A stretch of DNA of 11,011 nt from the NCBI GenBank assembly GCA_026397675.1, contig JAPLUH010000215.1:1-11011 (forward strand), read 5' to 3'. Below the pieces are notes generated by a model, which was not told the origin of the DNA, searched no databases, and saw only the letters and a program-made list of their open reading frames with translations. Both the position numbers and the translations under genes were made by a program. Shown here piece after piece: positions 1-7,572 of this stretch (positions are counted from its first letter, which is position 1; the number at the start of each line of letters is the position of its first letter). This DNA is from Verrucomicrobiota bacterium (GTDB taxonomy: Bacteria; Verrucomicrobiota; Verrucomicrobiia; Limisphaerales; UBA9464).

Positions 1-874
1 TAACCACGCGCAAGACGGCTCTCGGCTGCGGCGCGTAATAGGTCACGCTGAAATTGTCTTCCGGCTGCAGCGGCACGCTCGCGGCCAGACCCATGAGGGT
101 GTTGCCGTAGGTGGGGTAGAATCCGATGCGTCCCTCGAGCAATTCTTCGACAATGAAGCGCACTTCCTGAGGCTTCATGGAGGTGCCGCCGCAGAACACG
201 CCGCGGATGCCCGCCTCCCAGAGGTTGACCTGCTCGGCCAGGGCTTCGAGCAGTTTCGGAGTCGTGAAAAGTCCACTGACCTTGCGGTGCTTCAGAATGG
301 TTGCGGCTTGGTCCACCACGTGGGCCATGTATTGCTTGGCCACCTCGTACTGCTTGTTCGACAAGAGCTTCTTCACGAAGCGCGGATCGAGATCGATGAA
401 GTAGCAGGAGCTGCCCCGGACGTTGGCTAGATGTTCAATGGCCAGGCGCAGACGGCGAGGACCGGTCGGCCCCATCATCAGCCAAGCGCCCCCGCGCGGG
501 AAGTGGGTGTCGTCGATCTTGTCGCTGAACTCGGAGTAATCGACCTTGTAGTCATTCCAACCGATGCGCTGCTTGGGCATGCCGGTAGTGCCACCGGTCT
601 CGAAGATATTGAAGGGTTTGCCCTTGAACTCGGCCGGGACCCAAACCTCGGGTTGCAAGTCGCGCAGTGATTCATCCTGGAAGTGGGAAAACTTCAACAG
701 GTCTTCGAAGCAGGTGATCTCCTTGCGCGGATCCCAGTTTTTGCGGGCCCAATCCAGCCAGAAGGAGCACCCGGTGGCGGGGTTGAAGTGCCACTCGATG
801 ATCTCCAGCAAGTGCTGGTTGAGTTGAGTCTTGGCGGCGGCGACGGCTTCAGGAGCGACAGTAGGGATGGGCAT
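1..874 (-). CDS. AMP-forming acyl/aryl-CoA ligase-like protein (PaaK-like), partial, C-terminus beyond left edge
   Basis: The minus frame is open from an ATG at 874-872 to the window edge (291 codons). Residues 92-101 read ETGGTTGMPK, the Thr/Gly-rich phosphate-binding A3 motif of adenylate-forming enzymes. Residues around 254-260 (PTYGNTLMG, Tyr256) fit the later YGxT adenine-binding motif, and CGGTSMKP lies before it. Such enzymes activate a carboxylate with ATP to an acyl-AMP and usually transfer it to CoA. The A3 motif lies less than 100 residues from the N-terminus, an arrangement typical of phenylacetate-CoA ligase (PaaK)-like enzymes rather than long-chain acyl-CoA synthetases. There is no signal peptide, so it is probably cytoplasmic. 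The start is supported by a GAGG about 7 nt upstream on the minus strand. The substrate cannot be inferred. It is divergent from the lyase gene at 1010. The C-terminal lid domain is not visible. Confidence 0.72.
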   Translation of the reverse strand, partial: MPIPTVAPEAVAAAKTQLNQHLLEIIEWHFNPATGCSFWLDWARKNWDPRKEITCFEDLLKFSHFQDESLRDLQPEVWVPAEFKGKPFNIFETGGTTGMPKQRIGWNDYKVDYSEFSDKIDDTHFPRGGAWLMMGPTGPRRLRLAIEHLANVRGSSCYFIDLDPRFVKKLLSNKQYEVAKQYMAHVVDQAATILKHRKVSGLFTTPKLLEALAEQVNLWEAGIRGVFCGGTSMKPQEVRFIVEELLEGRIGFYPTYGNTLMGLAASVPLQPEDNFSVTYYAPQPRAVLRVV

Positions 875-899
875 AAGTGACCTCAGTTTTTGAGAGATT

Positions 900-915
900 A
901 GTACGCATCCGTACT
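900..915. promoter_or_regulatory. Small palindrome in the divergent spacer, possible operator
   Basis: AGTACG-CATC-CGTACT is a perfect 6-bp inverted repeat with a 4-nt spacer. It sits 25 bp upstream of the ligase-like start (874) and about 95 bp upstream of the lyase start (1010). Its place in a 135-bp divergent intergenic region makes a repressor or activator site plausible, but arms this short can arise by chance. No clear -35/-10 pair was recognised here for either gene. Confidence 0.3.
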
Positions 916-1009
916 TTTTAAACCCGGAAAGTGATCCGCGTTGACCGGCTCCTCGTGTTTTCCCGCGTTGCATTCAAATCGAAGCGCTGACGAGACTTCC
1001 AATCCCGCC

Positions 1010-1951
1010 ATGTCCCCCAACACCCAACTTCCGATCCGAGTTCCCCTGATTGCCGCCCCGGTAACTCCCTTCGCCCCAGACGGAACCGTGGACTTGGGGT
1101 GTGTGGAAGCTCTGGCTGCTCGATTGGTTCAGCAGGGGGTGGATGGGGTCTTTGTCAACGGCACCACTGGCGAGAGTCACTCCCTCAGCGCGATCGAACG
1201 CTGCCAATTGGCCGAACGCTGGATTTCCGTTCTCGAAGGCACTGCTTTGCGGTGCATTATTCATGTTGGCTCCAATTGCCTCCGAGAGGCGCGCGAGTTG
1301 GCAGTGCACGCTCAGAAATTTGGCGCAACGGGCATCGCCGCTCTGGCTCCGAGCTATTTTAAGCCGGCGGATGTGGAGGCTTGGGTTGAGTCGAGCGCCT
1401 TCATTGCCTCTGGGGCTCCTGGTCTGCCCTTTCATGCCTATGACCTGCCGGGCATGACCGGAATCCATTTGGCCTCGGATCGATTTCTCCTTCAGGCCTC
1501 CCAGCGGATTCCCACGATGGCTGGGCTCAAGTTCAGTAATCCGGACCTGGTGCTGCTGCAGCGCTGTGTAGAGGCCTTGAGTCCGGGGCAGGAGTTGCTT
1601 TACGGGTGCGATGACCTGCTGTTGCCAGCTCTCGCTCTGGGAGCCACTGGAGCCGTGGGATCGACCTACAATCTTTCGGCGCCTTTGTACCGAGCCATGC
1701 AGGCGGCGGCCGCCCGAGGCGATTGGTTGGTCGCCCGTCGTGCTCAGCGGCATTCCATTCGCCTCATTGAGATTCTGGGTCAGAGCGGGTACCTGGGTTC
1801 CCTTAAAGTAGTTTTGTCTCATGAAGGAATCGCCGTAGGGCCGGTTCGGCTGCCTATGCGCTCTCCGGATGTGGATCAATCGCGTCAATTGCTGGATGCA
1901 TGGGAGTTGTGGTCTGCCGGGTTGGTTGAAATCGTGGCGGCAAAGTCTTGA
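1010..1951 (+). CDS. N-acetylneuraminate lyase-like aldolase (DHDPS/NAL family)
   Basis: A 313-aa TIM-barrel class I aldolase, the usual family length. N-acetylneuraminate lyase cleaves sialic acid to pyruvate and N-acetylmannosamine through a Schiff base on lysine. Visible landmarks are GTTGE at residues 51-55 (carboxylate-binding loop), the catalytic tyrosine in AYDLPGMTG (Tyr144), the Schiff-base lysine in GLKFSN (Lys174), and GSTYN at 217-221. The GSTYN motif and the YxxPxxTG context favour sialate lyase over dihydrodipicolinate synthase (DapA). The segment GCDDLLLPALALGATGAVG resembles the animal N-acetylneuraminate pyruvate lyase form more than E. coli NanA, from memory of the family. 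I chose ATG 1010 because the core begins within 15 residues of it; the same frame stays open upstream to a TTG at 941, but that part has no family similarity. No signal peptide, so probably cytoplasmic. No other sialic acid genes are in view, so a related 2-keto-3-deoxy acid aldolase activity remains possible. Confidence 0.82.
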   Translation: MSPNTQLPIRVPLIAAPVTPFAPDGTVDLGCVEALAARLVQQGVDGVFVNGTTGESHSLSAIERCQLAERWISVLEGTALRCIIHVGSNCLREARELAVHAQKFGATGIAALAPSYFKPADVEAWVESSAFIASGAPGLPFHAYDLPGMTGIHLASDRFLLQASQRIPTMAGLKFSNPDLVLLQRCVEALSPGQELLYGCDDLLLPALALGATGAVGSTYNLSAPLYRAMQAAAARGDWLVARRAQRHSIRLIEILGQSGYLGSLKVVLSHEGIAVGPVRLPMRSPDVDQSRQLLDAWELWSAGLVEIVAAKS

Positions 1952-2020
1952 TTCTAGAAGCTCGCCGGTTCAGGGTTGCCTGCAGATCAGCAAAATTAGG
2001 CCGAACTTGGTGGGTGGTTT

Positions 2021-2063
2021 CCTTGGAATTCCCGGTTGACTTCCCAAGGTCGGTTCCTAACCT
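2021..2063 (+). promoter_or_regulatory. Candidate promoter with flanking inverted repeat, upstream of the FecR-domain gene
   Basis: TTGACT at 2036-2041 is a good -35 hexamer. TAACCT at 2058-2063 is a weak -10 match at 16-bp spacing, 38 bp before the start at 2102. CCTTGG (2021-2026) and CCAAGG (2044-2049) form an inverted repeat that brackets the -35 hexamer, so a regulator could bind there. The 150-bp gap 1952-2101 holds no gene and no obvious terminator for the lyase. The call is a visual match only. Confidence 0.3.
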
Positions 2064-2101
2064 CCGGAAGAAACAAAATTCAACCTCTTACACGCGATAC
2101 C

Positions 2102-2782
2102 ATGAAAATGATCGGGATCTCTCCCCGCTTCGCCAGCCTCTGCGCGATCACCGCGATTATGGCGGGTTCCTCTCTCTCTGCCGCTGAAACGGGCAAAGCC
2201 GAGCTCACCGGAGTCAAGGGCAGCGTTAAAGTGGACGGTCAGGCTGCATTCGTGGGCGAGGCGATTAAGACAGGTCAAAAGATTGAGACCGGTGCCGGTG
2301 CTCAGGCCAACTTGTATCTTGCCGACAACGGTCCGACCGTCGTCGTTCTCCCGGATTCCTCGATTTCCTTCGACGAACTCTCGGTTGATAAGTCCGGTGC
2401 CGAACCGGTGATCACCACCAAGATCAACCTCAAGGGGGGTACTGTGGCTGGCTACGTGAAGAAGACTTCTTCGCAGTCCTCCTACATCGTCAAGGGTTCG
2501 ACCGTGACCGCTGTCATTCGCTCCTCGGAGTACCAGGTCACCGACAACGGAATCGTTGCTGTTTGGTCCGGTTGCGTCACGGTGTCTTACCGTGGCGCTT
2601 CGTACGAAGTGTGCGGCGGCCAGATGTTCGACCCCGCTGCGGCTTCTGTCGTCGCTAACACCTTGCCTCTGCCGGTCGGAATGCCTTCGGCGGTCCAGCA
2701 GTCGGCCAACGTCAAGGTGGCTGTTCCGGTCATTCCGACCCGTCCGCAGCCGGTTGCTTCTCCGGTCAAGGCTGGTAACTAA
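2102..2782 (+). CDS. Exported FecR-domain protein
   Basis: A 226-aa protein. Residues 1-27 form a signal peptide: MKMIG, basic Arg9, a hydrophobic stretch LCAITAIMAG, then SSLSAAE as the cleavage region. The mature part fits the FecR domain: VKGSVKVDG, then a stretch with KTGQKIETGAGAQANLYLADNG, a LPDSS turn, and KGGTVAGYVKK leading to a VKGSTVTAVIRSSEY segment, matching the family pattern of 'threshold' strands ending in a TAVRGT-like motif. The C-terminal 40 residues are Pro/Val-rich and look disordered. FecR proteins of E. coli type are inner-membrane sigma regulators, but this one lacks a cytoplasmic anti-sigma part, and no sigma factor or TonB receptor is next to it. Stand-alone secreted FecR-domain proteins are common in Verrucomicrobiota and have no settled function. 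Two cysteines (WSGC and YEVCGG) could form a disulfide. The start at 2102 is chosen because the signal peptide begins there; no clear Shine-Dalgarno is present. The gene is monocistronic, ending at a strong terminator. Confidence 0.75.
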   Translation: MKMIGISPRFASLCAITAIMAGSSLSAAETGKAELTGVKGSVKVDGQAAFVGEAIKTGQKIETGAGAQANLYLADNGPTVVVLPDSSISFDELSVDKSGAEPVITTKINLKGGTVAGYVKKTSSQSSYIVKGSTVTAVIRSSEYQVTDNGIVAVWSGCVTVSYRGASYEVCGGQMFDPAAASVVANTLPLPVGMPSAVQQSANVKVAVPVIPTRPQPVASPVKAGN

Positions 2783-2892
2783 GGTGGTTTTCTGAGGGTT
2801 CTGCATTGACGATCGATCGATCGGTCTTAGTCGATGGGTCTTAGTTGGATTGCTAGGGAGTCGTCCAAGGAACCTTCAAAGAACGCTTATCG

Positions 2893-2925
2893 AAAAACCC
2901 CAGGGCTTCGGCCCCGGGGTTTTTT
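2893..2925 (+). terminator. Intrinsic terminator with UUCG tetraloop, possibly bidirectional
   Basis: The stem is AAAAACCCC (2893-2901) plus GGGC (2903-2906), paired with GCCC (2911-2914) plus GGGGTTTTT (2916-2924). The loop is TTCG (2907-2910), and there is one A-C mismatch at 2902/2915. A run of six T follows on the plus strand. The A-run on the left gives a U-run in a minus-strand transcript, so it could work in both directions. It ends the FecR-domain transcript about 110 bp after the stop codon. Confidence 0.9.
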
Positions 2926-2940
2926 GTTGCCTGCGTCGTG

Positions 2941-2998
2941 CAGGGTGCACGTTCCGATTCTGCGCCCGGCAGGGCGTGCGTTTCGAATCTGCACCGGG
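2941..2998. repeat. Degenerate 29-bp tandem repeat, two copies
   Basis: 2941-2969 and 2970-2998 align without gaps at 22 of 29 positions. Both begin CAGGG and contain a CGAATCTGC/CGATTCTGC core. A partial third start (CAGGTTGCAGA) follows from 2999. It is downstream of the terminator and non-coding. Function unknown. Confidence 0.55.
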
Positions 2999-3194
2999 CA
3001 GGTTGCAGACACCGCACATTTAAAGTCCCGACCGACGCTCGGTCGAAGAACTGATTCTCAATCCACCGCTGTCACCCCCACAGGCTCGCGCTGAGAGCGG
3101 TTTCGGATAGCGATCGAGTAAACTGAAAGAAAATTCCCCTAAAAACTTTGGCCTGTGGAGTTGAATCTCTACGGTTTCCAGAGACAGTTCAGTC

Positions 3195-5804
3195 ATGCTT
3201 CCCATCCGCGTGGTTCAAAGCGCATTCCGGTGGATTCCGGCGATGGCGACGGTCTCGGTTGTTTCGGTCTTGGCTGCAGACCTGACCTTCAATCAGGACA
3301 TTCGCCCCATTCTCTCCGACAATTGCTTTTCCTGTCATGGGTTGGATGCCAAGAAGCGCAAAGCGGGTCTGCGCCTTGATACTGCAGAGGGAGCCTTTAC
3401 TCCCAACAAAGAGGGCCGAGTGGCCATTCGGCCCGGCGACCTGAAGGCCAGTGAACTCTGGCAGCGTCTCGAGACGAACGATCCGGACTCGATCATGCCG
3501 CCGCCGGAATCCCACAAGACGATTAGCGCCGCCCAGAAAGATCTTTTGCGCCGGTGGATTCAACAGGGCGCTCCCTACCAGAAACATTGGGCTTTTGAAC
3601 TGCCCCGCAAGGTTCAGCCTCCGTTGGTGGCGGACAAAGCCTTCGGTCCCATTGATGTTTTTCTGGCGGACCGCCGCCGGCGCGAGGGTGTGTCACCGGG
3701 GCCCGAGGCGGATCGATCCACATTGTTGCGCCGCCTGAGCATGGACCTTCGAGGGCTCCCGCCCACGCCGGCCGAAGTGGACGCGTTCTTGGCGGACTCC
3801 GGTCCCGGGGGCTATGAGCGTTGGGTCGATCGATTGATGGATAGCCCGCAGTATGGCGAACAAATGGGGCGCCATTGGCTCGACGTCGCGCGCTACGCCG
3901 ATACCCACGGGCTCCATTTGGATAATGAGCGCCAGATCTGGCCCTACCGCGATTGGGTGGTCCGGGCCTTCAACCGCAATTTGCCCTTCGATCAATTTAC
4001 CGTGGAGCAGTTGGCGGGAGATCTTCTCCCTAATCCATCTCAGGATCAGTTGGTGGCCACAGGTTTCAATCGCAACAACGTCACCACGGGTGAGGGCGGT
4101 GCCATCGATGCCGAGTTCGTGTTCCGCTACGCGGTCGAGCGGACCTCCACCACCGCGCAGGCGTGGATGGGGTTGACGGCCGGGTGCGCCGTCTGTCACG
4201 ACCACAAATTCGACCCCATCTCCCAGAAGGAGTTCTATTCGCTCTATGCGTTCTTCCACAGCGCAGCCGATCCCGCAATGGATGGAAACGCGCTGCGCAC
4301 TCCGCCGGTGGCTTCGGTAAAGTCGGAAAAAGATTTTCAGAAACTCGCCGAAATGGAGACGGCTATTCAGGAGGCGGAGAAGGCGGTGGAGGCCCGCGTT
4401 CAAAGCGTGTCGTACAGCGATCCTGCCACCCTGAGCCCGCAACCACCGGCCCGAGAGGTCGAGACAGTTTGGCTCGAAGATGGGACTCCTGCTGGAGCCC
4501 GCGTCCAGGGTGCTCCCGCTTGGGTAAAATCGCCTGAGGGTCCGGTGAAGTTTGGTCAGTCTGCCCTCAAGCAGCGCGGAGACGGGTTGATTCAGGCGGT
4601 CTATGAGGGCCTGTCCCTTGAAGTTCCCGCATCGGCCAAGGTGTTTGCCTGGGTTCGTTTGGATCCGGCCTCCACGCCCAAAATGGTCATGCTTCAATTC
4701 TTTCAGGGTGACTGGGAACACCGTGTGGTCTGGGGCGATGCAGGCGCCACCGAATGGGGCACCCAAGGCAAGCCCAGTCGCCAGCATGCAGGACCCTTGC
4801 CTCAGGTCGGGGAGTGGGTGCGCTTGGAGTTCGATGCCGAAGCCGTGGGACTTAAAGTCGGACAACCCGTCACCGGGATCGCCTACACGCAGCATGGAGG
4901 GTTAGTTCATTGGGATCGCGCCGGGATCGTGGGTCGCATCGATCTAGCTCGGGATCCGCGGTTCTCTCTCTCGGCGTGGATTGCTCAAAACCAGGGCAAG
5001 GAGGCCAAGGAAGTGCCGGAGAATCTCCGAAAGATCTTCAAGGACGTGGCAGCCGATCAGCGGACGCCTGAACAAACTCGGATGCTCCGGGAGCATTACT
5101 TGGCCAAAGTGTGTTCGGAAACTCGGGCCACTTTGGATCCGCTCAACGCCACCGTGACGGACTTGCGCCAGCAGCGGGATAAATTCAGGGATCAGATTCC
5201 GCAGACCTTCATCTGGCGCGACATGGATAAACCCCGCGAGAGCTTCGTCATGGTGCGCGGTCAGTACGATGTCCCGGGCGAGAAGGTCGGTCGTGCGGTG
5301 CCTGCGGTCTTCCCCGCGATGAAGCCGGCCGGAGTGCTCCCCAACCGCCTCGATTTGGCCCGTTGGTTGGTGTCCCCGGATCATCCGCTCACCGCCCGGG
5401 TGACGGTCAATCGGTTCTGGCAGCAGTTCTTCGGGGTGGGTTTAGTGAAATGGATGCCGAGCAGTTGCGCGACAATGCCTTGTTTGTTTCTGGGCTCCTG
5501 GACGGGACCTTGGGAGGGAAGGGAGTTCGCCCCTATCAACCGCCGAATATTTGGGAGCCGGTGGCCTACAGTGGTTCCAATACCCGCAATTACCGTCAAG
5601 AGACTGGTTCCTCTCACTACCGTCGCAGCCTCTACGTGTTCTTCAAACGCACGGCGCCACCTCCCTTCATGGCCACCTTCGATGCTCCGAATCGGGAGCA
5701 GTTCTGCTCTCGGCGTGAGCGCAGCAACACGCCCTTGCAGGCCCTGCAGCTCCTCAATGATATCCAGCACTTTGAGGCCGCCCGCGGGTTGGCCAGCCGG
5801 ATGA
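3195..5804 (+). CDS. Secreted PSCyt1/DUF1549/DUF1553 cytochrome-type protein, truncated by frameshift
   Basis: As read, 869 aa. Residues 1-28 look like a signal peptide (hydrophobic run ending SVLAAD). A Planctomycete cytochrome c domain follows with haem motif CFSCH (Cys44, Cys47, His48) and MPPPESH near 103. DUF1549 spans about 152-355 (RRLSMDLRGLPP, HWLDVARYAD, then a second CAVCH at 331-335). A LamG/concanavalin-like insert covers roughly 420-590. DUF1553 starts near 670 (VRGQYDVPGEKV, LARWLVSPDHPLTARV, VNRFWQQFFGVGLVK) and breaks off at Lys752. Residues 753-869 are out of frame (Ser/Pro/Arg/Trp-rich) and not homologous to the family. The proper continuation lies in another frame (see 5450-6076), and a conserved segment of an estimated 70 residues is missing between the two parts. 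These proteins are exported and expected to bind haem; their reaction is unknown. A DUF1501 gene follows, as is usual. The start at 3195 is set by the signal peptide. The domain assignment is firm; whether the break is real is uncertain. Confidence 0.85.
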   Translation: MLPIRVVQSAFRWIPAMATVSVVSVLAADLTFNQDIRPILSDNCFSCHGLDAKKRKAGLRLDTAEGAFTPNKEGRVAIRPGDLKASELWQRLETNDPDSIMPPPESHKTISAAQKDLLRRWIQQGAPYQKHWAFELPRKVQPPLVADKAFGPIDVFLADRRRREGVSPGPEADRSTLLRRLSMDLRGLPPTPAEVDAFLADSGPGGYERWVDRLMDSPQYGEQMGRHWLDVARYADTHGLHLDNERQIWPYRDWVVRAFNRNLPFDQFTVEQLAGDLLPNPSQDQLVATGFNRNNVTTGEGGAIDAEFVFRYAVERTSTTAQAWMGLTAGCAVCHDHKFDPISQKEFYSLYAFFHSAADPAMDGNALRTPPVASVKSEKDFQKLAEMETAIQEAEKAVEARVQSVSYSDPATLSPQPPAREVETVWLEDGTPAGARVQGAPAWVKSPEGPVKFGQSALKQRGDGLIQAVYEGLSLEVPASAKVFAWVRLDPASTPKMVMLQFFQGDWEHRVVWGDAGATEWGTQGKPSRQHAGPLPQVGEWVRLEFDAEAVGLKVGQPVTGIAYTQHGGLVHWDRAGIVGRIDLARDPRFSLSAWIAQNQGKEAKEVPENLRKIFKDVAADQRTPEQTRMLREHYLAKVCSETRATLDPLNATVTDLRQQRDKFRDQIPQTFIWRDMDKPRESFVMVRGQYDVPGEKVGRAVPAVFPAMKPAGVLPNRLDLARWLVSPDHPLTARVTVNRFWQQFFGVGLVKWMPSSCATMPCLFLGSWTGPWEGREFAPINRRIFGSRWPTVVPIPAITVKRLVPLTTVAASTCSSNARRHLPSWPPSMLRIGSSSALGVSAATRPCRPCSSSMISSTLRPPAGWPAG

Positions 5805-6076
5805 TGACCGAGGGCGGATCCCGTCCGGAGGATCGCATCCGGTTCGCTTTCAAAACTCTCCTGTCCCGTTCACCGAGCGCGACGGAGTTGGAAGTGGTTC
5901 GGACCACCTTGGACCGTTGTTTGGAACGCTATCAGGCCGATCCGGAATCGGCCTGCAAGGCGATCCGTGTGGGTGAATCAGTCCCGCGCTCTGGCCTCCC
6001 GGAAACCGAACTGGCTGCTTACACGCTGACGGCCAACTTGCTGCTCAACCTCGACGAAACTGTGACCCGCAACTGA
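5450..6076 (+). pseudogene. C-terminal DUF1553 fragment, out of frame with the gene upstream
   Basis: This frame gives MDAEQLRDNALFVSGLL, then KGVRPYQPPNIWEPVAY, RRSLYVFFKRTAPPP, FDAPNRE, RRERSNTPLQALQLLND and LLLNLDETVTRN before TGA at 6074-6076. This is the normal C-terminal half of DUF1553 (about 208 residues). In intact family members it is joined to the GVGLVK part through a segment with EDFGSQG-, HPELLD- and TSATYRQ-type motifs, which is absent here. The frame itself is open from 5363, but 5363-5449 codes in the other frame. Translation could in principle begin at the ATG at 5450, but there is no leader and no good ribosome site, so the fragment is unlikely to be a functional protein by itself. 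The stop is 2 bp before the DUF1501 start. Confidence 0.85.
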
Positions 6077-6078
6077 TC

Positions 6079-7548
<1,470 letters not shown>

Positions 7549-7572
7549 ACGGAGTCCGGGTTGTTCACAAGG

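Larger units (their letters stand above)
2783..3194. other. 412-bp intergenic region
   Basis: No credible gene is present; a short open frame at 2834-3094 runs through the terminator and is rejected. The region holds a 14-bp perfect palindrome CGATCGATCGATCG (2810-2823), a 9-bp direct repeat GGTCTTAGT (2823-2831 and 2837-2845), the terminator at 2893-2925 and the degenerate tandem repeat at 2941-2998. The last 100 bp before 3195 are AT-richer (around 3116-3150), which could contain the promoter of the cytochrome gene, but no convincing hexamer pair was seen. Confidence 0.6.

Noticed and set aside
974..1888. Minus-strand open frame of 304 codons
   Set aside because: Antisense to the sialate lyase-like gene; no recognisable domain.
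2810..2823. CGATCGATCGATCG palindrome
   Set aside because: A simple tetranucleotide repeat that is self-complementary by nature; no partner site or context supports a function.
2834..3094. Plus-strand open frame of 86 codons in the intergenic region
   Set aside because: It reads straight through the intrinsic terminator hairpin and the tandem repeat and has no protein-like features.
3693..4895. Minus-strand open frame of 400 codons
   Set aside because: Antisense to the conserved DUF1549 and LamG-like coding sequence; Arg/His/Gly-rich composition typical of a high-GC shadow frame.
5430..5470. Programmed ribosomal frameshift as the explanation of the DUF1553 break
   Set aside because: A whole conserved segment is missing, not just the frame, and no slippery heptamer with a following structure was seen at the junction.
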